Positions 1 through 16,564 of a DNA stretch of 64,000 bases are shown in pieces. The first letter of the stretch is position 1, and the number at the start of each line of letters is the position of its first letter. Below the pieces are notes generated by a model. It did not search any database. It worked only from the letters and a program-made list of their open reading frames with translations, and was not told the DNA's origin. The position numbers and the translations under genes are program-made. The DNA comes from Enoplosus armatus (taxonomy: Eukaryota; Chordata; Actinopteri; Centrarchiformes; Enoplosidae): assembly GCF_043641665.1 (NCBI RefSeq), contig NC_092193.1:6166001-6230000 (forward strand). Direction: 5' to 3'.

Positions 1-306
1 TGCAGGAGTTTTCTATCCATATCTTGATAAATGGATATTTACTACGGTAATGGACAGTAAAATGTGAGCACCTTATCATTATCACCAAGATAAAACAAAG
101 ATAATTTTTTCATTCAAATTAATATTATTTTATTTTTTTTAAGTTGATGTCAGTCCATATACCTGTATCAGTGTATCTCTTGTAAATATCTGGGCTTTTG
201 TATGAGCCTCATTTGATTGCTTAAATTGGTCTAATTGTTGAAGTGCAAAAGAGGAATGCAATGATTCTTATTCTGAGCGAAATGTCTTTTTTTCTCCCTC
301 TTGTAG

Positions 307-3174
<2,868 letters not shown>

Positions 3175-3249
3175 ACATTTACGGCCACCATTTTCAAAAG
3201 CAACTTGTCCCTGAAGCTGATATTATGTTTATCTTAAACATACTGTGTA

Positions 3250-3255
3250 AATAAA
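3250..3255 (+). terminator. NDUFV2 polyadenylation signal
   Basis: AATAAA lies 76 bases after the ndufv2 stop codon, followed by a GT/T-rich stretch (TGTTCGTG, then GTGTCAGTGTGTC). This implies a very short 3' UTR of about 100 bases, as expected for a complex I subunit mRNA. Confidence 0.8.
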
Positions 3256-3279
3256 CTGTTCGTGTACCTATGCTCTAGG

Positions 3280-4240
3280 TGTCAGTGTGTCACTTACAGG
3301 ATTCCAACAATGGAATGGTAATATAACTGAAAACAGGTCTAATGATAGATTCTACATTTATAATTTAGGCTCTGGTGACAACTACAGCATCTATTAGGCA
3401 CACATGTATCAACACATAGACCTGACACTAGTTATTTTATAGATATTTCTGGAATCATTAATAATCAGGTATTTTATGCTATTATATTATAATTATCACC
3501 TAGCTTTACCACATGATGCTGTGCTGTAAAAGACAAGACGTTTATGTCAGTTTCCATTGTCAATGCTACTTAAGTGACAGACTTCTCTGACAAGCTTAAT
3601 AAGGGTTTCACTTGACAATCAATCACAGTGTATATACAAATGCATTGACTCAAATGCATGAGTCATTCACATTTATCATGTGCAACTGTACCACATTAAA
3701 TGTTTGCATATCAGTCAATCCGCCAGGAGTAATTTAATACAAATTTGATCACATATCCAAATACATATTCAGTCAGAATTCCTAATGTAAAGATGTCAGA
3801 GATTACATTAAGTCAGTTTGACTGAATTCATATTACAGATGGGCTTTCTGCAATTCATTTTTTTTTTATCATCCTCGTTTCAAATACCTAATTAAACAGT
3901 ATGTAATTGTGAATAATTAGATGTTTCTAATTGAATGTATCACTAGTCAGAACTAAATTGGAGATATCTTGAATTTGTGTTTCAACTAGTCTTGATTTAA
4001 ATGAAGATATAGTGAATTCACTTACTCAAAACTAAAATGTGTGTCATTAATTGGAAGCTACAACATAATGGCAACAGTAACTAAAGTCTTGGTAATCAGC
4101 ATGTAATTACAGGTATCTTAAATGAGCACTTTGACAAGTCATCGTGTAATTATAGCCTTCTTAAATTCAGATTTTGACTTATACGTGAATTCCAGATAAT
4201 CCTGTCAAGCTGTTATATGACAAATCCTCTTGCCATAGCC
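3280..4240. other. AT-rich intergenic spacer, ndufv2 to ankrd12
   Basis: About 960 bases of AT-rich sequence with no splice-consistent coding block, no recognisable RNA gene and no clear repeat. Composition changes sharply to CpG-containing sequence near 4250. Confidence 0.6.
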
Positions 4241-4249
4241 TTCAACACA

Positions 4250-5600
4250 CAGCCCCCTTCCTACAACTGCTCCTGTCATTTCCATCACGCCCCGGTGGCG
4301 TTTTCGTGTCTAGCCGGTGCCCCTCCCCCACTCCGGTTTCCTCTTGCGACTTTCAAGCCTGCTCTGCAACATGCAATATTATGCATCATGACGCATGCGC
4401 GTAGAATACACCATGATGCAAATGTCACTGCGCAACCAATTCAAAGCGGGCTGATACAATGGGGTTGGCGGGCTAAAGGGGCGAATTAACGCGATCAATG
4501 TATTAATAAAATTGTGGCCAAACTGTGTAGCCATGCTCACAAGAAAGAAAGGAGCCGCCATTCCATTGTTAACCTCAGCCGTGATCTTCGAGAAAGTTCC
4601 CACTGCCCGCAACACAGCAGCGGAAAAGATGACGTCAAGTGCCCATTACTGTTCTCCCTCTCCAGTCCTTTCAGTCAAAATTCACACGCTAATAGCCATC
4701 AACAGACGTTATAAACGCCACTAGCTGACACAACGTGACAGCAAAGATAACTATCTTAACATTAAAGGTGCGTATTTACTCTCGGCATGGATAAAATAAG
4801 AGTTAAATCGTTTGACACATACCCATCTCAGTCTATCCAGCAGACGGAGACCTTATAAGCTCGGTGGGGCTCAAGCGGTCACATGACTCCTCTCGACCAA
4901 TGAGAACGACGCTTGCATGTTTTGCCAGGCTTTTCTCCGAGAGGACGGGCGACGAACGGCTGGGTTGTTTTCAAAACCAGCGATGAACGTCACACAGCCG
5001 TAGGCTACGGTTAACGTCCAATATTTAGGAAATAACTGTTTATATTGCGCAATATTCACATATAGCTGAACCTGAATGAGTCGGTGGGAACGCGTAAGCC
5101 AGTGTAAAGGTAAGCGCAAAACAAGGTTTGTTGTTTCATTGCCGCGTATCATAAGGGGTAGAAATCCTAGTCAACGTTAGCCATCTGGCTAAGTTCTACA
5201 GCGAGCAAGCTAACGTTAAGCTAACGTGAAGTAAACTGCGTGCGAAAATGGAATGTTATGTGTCTGCGTGGGCTTGGTATAGTTGTGTGCCACGTGCGTT
5301 ACTCACATTGAGTGCTCTCTCTTCGCTAACTGAAATTTCACCCGTATCTGCTTTTTATAACCCGCTCCCTTTTTGAAGCGAGAGTACAGAAAGGCGATAG
5401 GAAAATGTCGGGGCGAAACAGAGCGAGCTGGGTTAGCCCCAGTCAGCCAGCCAGCGAGGCTGTGTAGGGCTTGAAGAGGTTGCTAGCTAGCTAGATTAAG
5501 CGCTGGGGAGGGGGAACGTTGTGAGGGCAGTGAAGGGGCTGCAGTGGGCTTTTGTCTCAGGCTCTGCTGTGCTCTCGTGTTGAATATTGTCATTAAAACC
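4250..5600 (+). promoter_or_regulatory. CpG-rich promoter region of ankrd12
   Basis: CpG dinucleotides, rare in the flanks, are frequent here. Visible sites are an NRF1-like ACGCATGCGC (4391-4400, one mismatch to GCGCATGCGC), a full palindromic CRE TGACGTCA (4630-4637), an M-box-like GTCACATGAC (4878-4887), a CCAAT box (4897-4901) and an E-box CACGTG (5291-5296). No TATA box is convincing, which fits a broad CpG promoter. The gene served should be ankrd12, since ndufv2 has already ended and all genes read rightward. A minus-strand transcript from the same island cannot be excluded. Confidence 0.65.
4905..5109 (+). other. Candidate 5' non-coding first exon of ankrd12
   Basis: The sequence GTGTAAAG followed by GTAAGC at 5110 is a strong splice donor inside the CpG-rich region, just downstream of the CCAAT box. 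A first exon ending at 5109 and splicing to the acceptor at 21771 would place the coding start in exon 2, as is usual for ANKRD11/12. The 5' end given is a guess. Other untranslated exons inside the intron are possible. Confidence 0.35.
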
Positions 5601-8600
5601 TGAAACGCGAACTTGAATATTATTTATGTTGGCCGCAGAGTGGCATTACACAATATATTTACTTGTGCAACGCATTTCAGGACATAACGTCAACGATACC
5701 GTAGCTCGTTGTGTTTACTAACCATATGCAAGTTGAACATTTTTAGCGCTCAGCAACATATTGCTGGCTGTGCATTGAAGGCAAAGCACCAGCGACATTA
5801 CCGTGAGATGGGTGGTGTTGTCTGCAATGATCTCGCCAATGCCACCGTTTATTTACACCCAGCACAGTTGTAGTGATAATAGCTATCAAATCTAGCGCAA
5901 AATATAGTTATGATTTGCTAATTCATACAAGGAAGTAGCATAGCTTGAATAACCAGGAGCTTGCGCCTCCCAGCCAGTGACTGTGACATCTTGGGGGTGT
6001 GTTGCCTGATACAAAAGCTGCCTGTTTTTAGATGGCTGTTCCTGCAACGACCGCTCTGAACCAACAAAACGTCAACCTTAAATTTAAAATACCTAAAGTT
6101 AAAGAGCTGTTTTGTAGAGACGGAACTTTTGTGCATGCTTAAATTAAGCTTATAAAGACCTCCCATACACCACAAGCAGTACCAGATCGTTGTATTGCCA
6201 GAAAAATAAGAAAAATTGCCAGTATTTGAAATGCTATTAATGTCATACGTGTATATCCGTGTACTGTTAATATAAGGAAGGGGAGTTATGTGGAGCTGTA
6301 ATACATTTGACATAAATATGAATACAGCAACAATATAATAATTGAAAGGAAAACAGAAAAGATAGATTATTCTAACAGCATAAACACTTTATTCACCTAG
6401 GACTCTAAATACAGCAGCATTTGCCAGATATGAAATATATTTCATGTCTTGTGTAAGACATGGATAGAGAAAGCCTAAAAGTGTAATACCATGCCTGTAT
6501 TGTCAGGAAAAAAGAAGTAATATTTTCTTGTATTTACAAAATAATTATTTTCTGATTAACTTTTACAACGTTTTTTCCTTTTGTGATCACAAGAGAACAG
6601 TTTGCCTGTCTGTTGCTCAGCACTACCTGTGAACACAAAACAATTGCGCTCAAGAAGAAAAAGACTTATGTTAATAATACATAGGAAAACATGCCATGAC
6701 TGCTAAATGGTTATTTCATTACCTCAATGATCTCAAGAGAACAAACTTGACATCAATCAAAAATATAACCTTTATTAGAATTTATGTAAAATTAATATTT
6801 GACCAGTCACTAAAGGCATTATTAGAGCCACAGGATGTGTTTGAATACAACAGATATACTAGATGCCTCCAAAATTGACACTCGTCAATGCCAACCAATA
6901 TTTGACCATTTGCTATCGTTAAATTCACCTTGTACATTGGGGCTGGATTGGGTGGTGGCATCAGTCTGTGTGTTTTGTCTAATTAGTCACCACATATTCT
7001 CACATGGTTTTACATAAACTAATTTATAAAGTTGTATGGCAGGGTTGTCCAACAAAGTACCATGGAAGACGGAGTCATTTCACTCATTCTCACCTTAAAT
7101 CAGAGAGGTGGAACTGATCGATACAAATGCCTTTGGTAATGTACTGAGGATTGAATGACAACCTGCACACTTTCAGTCTTGACACACCACATTTTCACAT
7201 TACTAATCTAAAGCACAGGACTTACTACCTGTCTAGTTTAGTCCTTGATGACTTGGAAATGCCCTGGTGCTATAATTACAAAGTGCTTTAGAATGAATCT
7301 TGTTAATTTGATATTTATTTACTATTTTTTAAACGTTTTAGGAATTCCGATATTCAAGGAGATCAAAGCTTCAATTTATGTGTTCCCAATTTTAATTTAA
7401 TTTATGACATAGTAATACATAATATATGTTAAAGTGATAATTTTGATGTCTTTTTATAGAGGTCCTACAATAAACACAAATGTTGCTAGTCATAGCCCTG
7501 GTAGTGCAGAGACTATAGAGACTATGAATATCATTCTTTTCATTATCATAATAGTGTATCAGGTCAGGTGTAAGCATGGTGTCTGCTGTCATTGTTTATG
7601 GTCTGCATAGCCAGTTTGTAGTTGATTGTATGTGGTGGGATTAGCAAGCTTTTTGTTAATGTGCCAGTGTAATCAGATTCACTTTGCCAAACATGTTTTT
7701 TGTTTATATTCTTTTAGTGTCCACGGTGGGTTTGTACTAATATCTCAATACCCAACTGCAGGTCCAAAACAAGAAGGACATGAGAATGGATAAAGATCCT
7801 ACAAGTGTACTTGGCAAGTGAGGATGCATCAGATGGTGATTTGGCTGAGAGTTAATGGCTGTTAAGTGAGAATAGGGTTAAGACACATTGCAATATATCA
7901 CCATACAGTTTCTCGCAAAGCGTTATGGCCACTCTGGCATCAGGACTGCAGTGCCTCTTTGTTGCGTCATTGGGGCTGAGGTATATCCTTTTATTTTCTG
8001 CAGTCACTCTGAAATGTTGTGCTTTCTGACAGTTCAATCTTTTGCCAGCTTAGAGGTGTTAGACATTGAAATGACGGCGCATGTGTTTATTTTGCCTTGT
8101 GTGTTGAAAAGGCTGCATCTGTATTCCTCAATATAAACCTCTGGGGAAGTGAAACCTCTTCTGAATGCAGTGAAAAACAGTATGGCATTAATTCCTACTT
8201 CATTTTGTATTTTTAGGGGTATATTTCACTCTTAAGTCCCACTATTATTGTGATACGTCTTACACCTTATGTATGTATAAGCTTTTCTTCTCTCTTTGTT
8301 GCAGATTAATCAAACTCTTAGCCAGCCAGGCATTGCCAGACCACTTAGCAATTGTGAATCAGTTCAGTTCATTTCCAAGGGGCAATATCAATAGCGCAGA
8401 CCAAAATGCTTTTGGACGCTATTGGATAGACCTGTAACCAATCGGAACATTGAAACGTGTGACGTAGCGCTGAGCGTCCTGTCGGAAGTACGGCAAACAT
8501 CATTTTCTTATCAACAAATCATCAAAGTGCAGTTGTTTGTTCTTCTTTTAGCGAAACCATACCTTCCAGCTTTTGTACTGTGCGTGTGGTTAAAAACATT

Positions 8601-11325
8601 GCTCACTTTTTTATGGCAACCACTTGAAATTGATGATTTGGAATACACAGCTCACCGAGAGCCAGTTGGAGGCTGTGCCCAAAGCATTGAAGCCTTGTCC
8701 AGTTAATTTGGGAGGCTGCCACTGTCTGTCATCACGGACACAATTAATTTTTCTCCTCCAAACTCCAACAGGTGACTCTGTGCCGTTTTAATGGCCTTGA
8801 TAACTTTATCATATTGTATTTTAAAGTGACATTACAACAAGCACTGCCATGTGGTGCTGAAACTACTGCAAAAACATTGCTTTCAAAGTGTGTGCCGTTG
8901 ACTGTCATGGCCAACACCACCATTAAATCTGTATGCGCACCACATGTATCGGGTGAATTTAACAACAGCGATTGGCCAAATATTGGTTGACCTTGACTGA
9001 CGAATATGACCAGTTCTGTGAGAGTGCATTATGTTGTCATTCACAGAACTGGTGTTGAATATGTTAATTTCCTCTTCCTTGTAATTTCTAGGAGGGTTTC
9101 CTTGACTGACTCATTTTGATCTTCTTGTTGCTCCTCCAAAGCTTTTTCTTTCACTATTACCCATCCTTCTTTCCCACAGACATTAGATTTGTTTTTATTG
9201 CTTACCCACAGTGCCTTTGCACAGTCTCGCATTGGCGTAACACAGTCTTGTCATTTGTTGGTGCAACTTGGAGAGAATTAAGAGCATTTGGTTTGATGGA
9301 AGGATCATCCCACTAACGCTAATGCACTGTAATTGTCATATACAAACGAGATTGCATCGATGCATGATCGAAATCGAGATTTTAATATATATAGAAAGTT
9401 AACCAGCTACTCTGCCGTGACATGTTCTCCTCCAAAATCAAGTTGCTCCAGGTCTGGGTTTCTTCTTGCTATCTAACTATTCACGTTTCTTTAAGTTATG
9501 AAGTGGTATGATGTCGTATAGTCTGTGGTGCAGTGCACAAATTAATAATTCATTAATTAGTTTGTTCTACAGAAAATCAGTCAATTCAAAGTAATCATTT
9601 ACCAAGTAAAAATTGACTATTTGCAGGTTACAGCGTCACAGAGATTAGTAATTAAAGTAATTTTGAGAGCATTCTATTTGTGTTTGACATAGTAAAAGTA
9701 TTTTAGTTTGAAATGTTATTTTCTCCGTCTGTCTTGGCAACATCCAATGCCAGCATTCATCCTCTGATCTCACCCGGATGCATTGAGTGACGGGTCTGGA
9801 TGCACAAAAATCAGATTTTCCCCAAATTTCTGCCAGATCATGAAAATCGGATGAGGGAGGGTCTGCAGTCACACCAATTTTACATGTGCAGTTCAGGCAA
9901 ATGTTGATACAAGCAGAGAGAGGGTGAAAAAGCAATGCAGGCGCATCTTAAGAAAAACAACCTCAAGAGGCACACAATGGACAGTTTGATGTTAAGTATG
10001 TACCCTGAACACAACCTCTTTACATTCTCACTTAAATGACAAATTATTTCTGAACCTTTTCAAGATTTCCTGGCTTGGTAAACACTGACACTGAAAGAAC
10101 CTACTGTATGTGTAACCATACCGTGGCTACTATAGCCTTTCCAGACAGACTTTAAGCCTCTTAGCTAGAGAATAGGATATTGACCAAGGTGCTGTAAAGC
10201 AGGAACAATTATGTAAGGGCATACTGTATCCCCTAGTGTACTGCTTGAGGAGGTGTGTCTTTTTCATCGGGATTTATTTGTTTTTTAGTTTTCTGGATGG
10301 ATAAGACACCACATGCTTTGCTATCTTATTTTTTATTTTCATTAATTTGCTTTTGTGTCCAACATGACACCAGTTTAAACACCTTTTTATAATTTGTAGC
10401 GTACCTAAACAGACCGATGTATAAGGTCATTTTTAAAAAAGGAGAATAAGAGATGGCAGGGCAGGAATGTGACCTTCACATTGAGGTAGGGGTGATGGGG
10501 TATAAATGCATATCAGGTGAAAAAAGATGGTCAATAACACAAATTAAGGTTTGTAATGACAGACAAACGAAAGTCCTCCAGTATGAGCCTCAGCTCGCTG
10601 AATGTTTGGTCTTTTTTCATGTGAACCATAAGAGGAGTCAGAATGACTACAAAAGGTGCTTCTCTTCGTACTAAAGACATGAGAGGCTTAGTCTAGCTGT
10701 CTATGAGATGTTTGGATTTATATTTTGTCTTCTAGGTCTAATCCTTCACCAGCAACACATGCCTGTTATCAGTTCTGGATGTAATAAAGCTATGAAAGTA
10801 TTGACCTTTTACATAATACTACAATATAGTATAACGCATAATACTGTGCGGTTCCTCTTTTTTTGTTTTGAGCAATATCACCAGGGTAGTATCTTCACGG
10901 AAACCCCCCTAACAACGGTCAGAGTTTTTTGTTTTGCTCTTCTTGCCCCTCAGCAAAGTGAAGACCCCTTCCATGTTACTGTGGCCTGTGTAGCTAATGG
11001 TTCAGGTGTTTGTCTAGAAATCCTTCTAACTTGGTCATGTTCAAAGTTAGTGCAGCATTTGGAAAGGTTGTAATAAATTTAAAAAATCCCACAAACAGAG
11101 AGCCAAAGGCAGAAATGATCTGTTTCCTCTATTCCAGGGCAGCTTAAAATTCTGCTCCGTATCACTTTCGCTTCAAGCTGTAGACCACATTTATTGTGTA
11201 GCAGTTCAAACAAGACTGTGAAAGCACTAGTGCCGTTTATGATATGAAGTGCCCCTAGCCAGGCCTGAGCCCATCTGCAGTTGGCTCCATCAGCCGTGTT
11301 TCTGCGTCTTCGAGAGGCCCAGCAA

Positions 11326-11363
11326 GTGTGCGCGTGTGTGTGCGCGCGCGTGTGTGTGTGTGT
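11326..11363. repeat. Alternating GT/GC tract (Z-DNA-prone)
   Basis: Thirty-eight consecutive bases alternate purine and pyrimidine without a break, made of GT runs interrupted by GCGCGCGC. It is a simple microsatellite inside the first ankrd12 intron. Confidence 0.9.
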
Positions 11364-12333
11364 CTATCTTTTGTGTGAGGAGGGTGGAGCGTCCTGATTA
11401 CACAACATGTGCTAGCCTTTGCCAGCAGCTGAATGTGTGCAGAGCGTTGTTTTTGTTTGGTACTTTGAGTGCGGTATCTCGGTGTGTAACGGCTGATGTT
11501 GCCTTGATAATCCACCATGTGCTTTTAAAGACAGATAATTTGAAAGCCTGTGACCTTCCTACAGGAGAATACAGCATGACAATGCGGAAAAGGAGGAGGA
11601 TGGAAAAGCTGGGTTGTGATATTACAACATTGTAGGTTTTTAATTATTAATGAGCCCTTAAAGTTTCCTTTTCATGAATGAGGAGGGAGAGAGATAAAAG
11701 TGTGCGTTGATAGTTTAGTGGGGGAAAGGACAATTTGACAATGTGTGTGTGGTTTGCTTTCTTCATTGCTTGGCTGCCTTCACTTAACTGATGCCTAAGA
11801 AAGCAGTCATATCCTGTTTACTCTGGCTCTTACAGTGACCATGCTTTCTGAGGGCCAAGGACCCTCCTGCTGCAAAATAGGTTAATGAGTATTTCATTCA
11901 CAGGATGTCTTTTGATTTGGATTTGTTGCACCTCTCTTTCTGTGTGGAATTAAACATAGTATAGCTCTGACCTCCTTTACTTTTTTTTTTGGAAATGTGG
12001 TCAAATTTGGTTAATCATTGACAGTGGTCTGGTTTACTTTTCATGCTGCTTCAGTACTATGCATGTCTGTGCTTGTTTCCATTTATATGGGCTTAAACTG
12101 GAGCTAAAAACAGCACGACCACATCTATGAATAGTTTTCAGATCAGTCACTATCAAGAAAGCGACATTTAGTGTGCTTTAACAAAATGCCTGCTTTCATG
12201 AAAGTTAAACTTGTTAAGAATAGATTTTAAATTGGTTGCTTTTAGGCTCAGTGTCTTTAGGACAACAGAGTTTGACATTTGACATTACAGCATTATGTTT
12301 TGTTCACTGAAATGTTATTATGTTAAGATGTAC

Positions 12334-12395
12334 AAGGCAAGGCAAATTTATTCACGTAGCACAATTCATACACCAGGCAGCTTCAAAGTGTTTTT
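12334..12395 (+). repeat. Teleost interspersed repeat fragment
   Basis: The 5' part AAGGCAAGGCAAATTTATT, followed by a block like AGCACAATTCATACACCAGG and then TTCAAAGTG, matches a very common fish interspersed repeat from memory. Only this end is recognisable; the body is either lost or unrelated. The family is not named. Confidence 0.55.
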
Positions 12396-15300
12396 CTTTA
12401 ATAAGAATTGTGTGTTTAATTTGTTCACAGTGTATTCACGTATACAGTGCCTTGTTCATATTATTATTATTATTATTATTATACAGTTTTTAGAGGACCG
12501 CGAGTATGTTTACAATTAGACGTGTTAGGTTCAAATTTGCACAACATAATGACTAATGTTGAATATAATGAATACAGAACTCATCAACATTGTCAAGTTC
12601 AGAGAGAAAGGAGTTAAAAAGACTCTGTTTTGTGGATAGTGTTCACAGATCTCAGCTAGCTTAAAAACATTCTTAAGCAGTAGTTTCACTGTCATTGCAG
12701 TACAAAAAGCAGCGGTTGAAAAAGATGACAACACCTTAAGTGAAGATTGTATGATATTAGTATTAACAGGATGATGAAACATCATTTGGTATCATTGACT
12801 ATGTCTTAATGTATAACGTAAGAGTAATTGTTTCACAACCTACGTTTTCTCATTTCCAGATAAGAACATACCTCTCTTTTTGGCCTCTTCCAACCTTAAG
12901 TGAGTTAGCTCATAGTGGCTATGTTTAACTTAACAATTTGTTATTTGTGTCATGACTGCAGCTGTGTAGCAGTGAACAGTTTTATTGTTTTTGGCCATAT
13001 ATTTATACCAGGGTTAGAATACTTGGAAAGGTTATTTTATGTCCATACCAACCACCTCTGTATCTCTCTGAATCTGAAATCACAATAAAGTAGGAGGTTA
13101 CCTTCGTATCTGAAGTGGTGTTTATTGTGTCATTATACACTTTGTGAGTGCACTTGAGTGTTAAAATGTGAGGTACTTGGACCAGCTTTCCACATTCTGT
13201 AATACTTTATGTATGTGTTAAGATTATTGATAGCAGTTGGAATAAATGATGCCCAAGGTCTCATGTTTAAAATGCAGGTACTGTAAAATGGCGAAAGTCA
13301 GGTAAAGGCTCAAGCAAATATTCACAGGACTTAAGTGTTAAATTTGCCTCTTTGACTGTATCTGTAGGACTGTAGGGAGAAGTTCAACCTGTGTGTTGAC
13401 TTGTTCAGTATTAATGGGCACAATAAAGTAGTTGTGGTTAACCTGCTGAGTGTGTTCTGTAAACAGTATGACTTCTTTATCTGCACCATCTTAAAAGCCC
13501 AGTGGTGAAGACACTGATATGAAACTGCTGCTAATCTTCATGCTGCAAGAGTGTTGATCAAAGACTTTGTTTGCTCAGTAGTCTGTATGTTCGTCCCAGT
13601 CTGAAGATGGAGATGCTGTGTCAACCTTTGCATGCTGGCCTCGCCGAGGCTTACTCTGGTACTGCAAAGCTGTGGTTTTGGCACAGCTCGGGCAGCCATG
13701 TGTCGAGCCTGTGATCGGATCGACATCTCATCAAGCCTAATAGGATGTGGCAGGTGTAGATGGAGTCATGTCTTGACTGTCATAATGAAAAGTGACAGGG
13801 CATTTCCCTCATGGTTTATTTTTCAGACTGAGGCCTGCTAGTTGCTCATATGGATCCCAATAGATGTGCATTCCTTGTGCTTGTGAGACCTTGTTGGGGA
13901 TGTGTTTTGTTTTATAGTCGTGTAGATGGGTTCAGTGACAAAGATGACAAAGCAATTTTATTCATTCGCTTGGTGCAAAAGATCTGAAATCACTGTTTTC
14001 AGTTAATACATCGTGTTTTATTTGCTTGTCTTCTTGTCACCCCGTGAGTTGAGAAGTGACCAGTCTTTAAGAAATTGAACTTTTTGTTTAGATGAAATAA
14101 GTATGCTGTTCATGGCCATTTGTGAATTTTGAATTTAGGTTTTCAATCTCCATTTCAGCTGTTGATATTGAAGTTTCCTTGTCAGTTGAGCAGCAACAGT
14201 TCTCCAGTGTTTAGTTCAGTCATGTGAGCTTGACCCACGAATAGGTCCTAACCTTTGCTCTAATCCCTCCCCCATTCCCTCTCCCCTCCTTTTTAACCCA
14301 TAATCGGCAGTAAAGGCTTCATTGTTCTTGTCTGCTGCTTGAGTATCTGATCGTTAACCTACATTCAGAGCAGTGGCGGTAGGCTTCTTAAGGCTCTCAG
14401 GCTCTCTCGGACCAATTTAATGGGCGTGTTTCAGTGGGCTGAGCCTTATTCTCTTGCCAGTAAAGTTAACCCTATTTACGCCTCTCTCATGCAAACATTA
14501 GGCTATTTTATGAGGCTTTTGATTTGTGTGTGAGCCATGCCCAGAGCCTCTCCCTTGTAAATTTAGGGCTATTCCTGTTTTTATGGAAGCTTTTAAGTGA
14601 TGGATAAGGCTGCGAAACAGTTCAGCACTCAATCTTACATAAGAATACACATTCAGGACACATAAAGTACATTATGTCTGGGTCTTACAACAGCTTAATG
14701 CTTGGATTATTATGAATTAAGCCACAAAATTTGGTGTCCTGAAAGTATTTTTGCCAAACTAACATGATTCGTCCTTAGTTAAATTGAAGAGTATGCTTGT
14801 TGTACTGTAGATTGGGCAGAAAGTAACCATTTGGTCCACTTGAGCGACAACAGAAATGACTATTTTGACAGTTTTACCAGGCGGTTTACTATTGACCACC
14901 AAATGGCAACATCTTAATCTGTAAGGGTGGCTGGCACCTTTTTTATAAAATGTAACAGCGTCTGTGAAGTTTTGGCAGCAGTTGACTTGTGCCTGTTCAT
15001 ACATTTACTCACCACTTTTGGCAACGGTAGCCCACACTTTTCCCATGTGGGAGAGGTTGAACCAGAGCTCTCCACCTCTTCCCAGGAACATGGCTGGCTC
15101 ATTTATGCAACCAAACAACCACTGGAACGAAGGCCAGACACTCTGGTTGTAGGAGGCGTGTTTGGTCTGTCTGGGGGTTAGGGTAGTGAGAGGTGAACGG
15201 ACGCCTTGAGGCATCCAGTGTCACTTGCTGTTTGTTTGTCCATGTCGAAATATGCCTTCAGTTCAGACGACGGGAGGAGGGAAGCTACACTGATTTTGTG

Positions 15301-16053
15301 CATGTAATTTTATGCTTTTTGAATTTGGTGACAGTTTAGGCAGAATGATTGCATGAATGTGGCTAAATAACACAAATAGGTCAGGCTTATGTATGTTTAT
15401 TTTTGTTAATTTTTTTAAGTAATTTGCAGGTATTGTGATCACTTCACTCGTGTAATCGGGTACATGCCATGCACAGTGCAATAACTGGCCTGCCCTACAT
15501 ATTACTACAGGGTTATTGCTGGAACTAACTATTTTCACCAGTAATTAATCCAGTATTCTTTTATAAAATTAATGTTTTCCTAAAAACACTACAAGTTACC
15601 AGATCTGTAATTTCACGTTTTAAAATTTCTTACTTGGTATGACAGCCACAAACCCATTGTTCAGACTATAAAGACATTAAGAATAAACTCAAACAGCAGA
15701 TGTTTTATAGTGTTACATGATAGATCAACTGAATGAATAATAAATCCATGTTTTTTTTATGATTACTAACATGTTGAAGAATAGGATTTTCCTTTGTTTT
15801 GTCAACAGGAAAATAATTGGACTGGACATTTCTAGGGCACATAACAGATTTGGCATGTACAGTGTGAGGTATTACTATATTGCAGGCACATAAATTGGTT
15901 AATAATGTCAGAACATATGCTGTTAGTCTATGTGTGTGATCATGTTAAGGATGGCTGGCTCTTTGCTGGGTATTGTTGCCTCTTTTGCTCCTCTCCTGTA
16001 GTCTCAGTAATCGGGCGTTTGCGCCTGGCTTTGTCCTGCTACTCATTAGGGAG

Positions 16054-16087
16054 TCGGAGGAGGACGAGGAGGAGGAGGAGGAGGAGA
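16054..16087 (+). repeat. GAG/GGA trinucleotide tract
   Basis: A purine-rich run of GGA/GAG units, with one GAC interruption, sits in a locally GC-rich stretch (16000-16230). A CACGTG E-box follows at about 16163. Confidence 0.85.
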
Positions 16088-16490
16088 CGAAGGCGGGGAG
16101 TGGATGCGCAGCTGAGAGAGACCTCCCCCATCATTTAGCCTGATGGCATACAGGACCACAACCACGTGACCGGCTGTTTACTGTCGCAGCAAGCGTAGTG
16201 CGTCTCCTTGAGTGCGTTAGAGCATTTGCCTGCCTCCTATTGTAGGAGAAAAAAATGGACTCCAGCTTCAATGTAGATTTCAACTATTCTTCCTAATGAT
16301 TATTTCTACCGCTGTATAACATTTCAAAGACGGTGATACATTCAGAGCTTGTTTTCCAGTACGTTTCTTTGTGTGTGCAGCCGTAAGTGCAGCCACATGG
16401 GAGACCAGGGGAAAATCACATGCATTTTCCACATGGTGTGTGTGAGAGCGCACAGCAGGCAGTACTCTGGAAGCTGTAGTGGAGTAATGT

Positions 16491-16508
16491 TGCTGCTGCT
16501 GCTGCTGT

Positions 16509-16564
<56 letters not shown>

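Noticed and set aside
1..306. Upstream NDUFV2 exon in the left edge
   Set aside because: No frame reads like the preceding family sequence; it is intronic.
5918..6313. Minus-strand 131-codon ORF in the ankrd12 first intron
   Set aside because: No homology recognised, ordinary intronic composition and no promoter or polyadenylation context on that strand.
7760..7820. Possible 5' untranslated exon after CCCAACTGCAG at 7752-7762
   Set aside because: An acceptor-like site and a GTGAGG donor-like site bracket a short block, but nothing else supports an exon.
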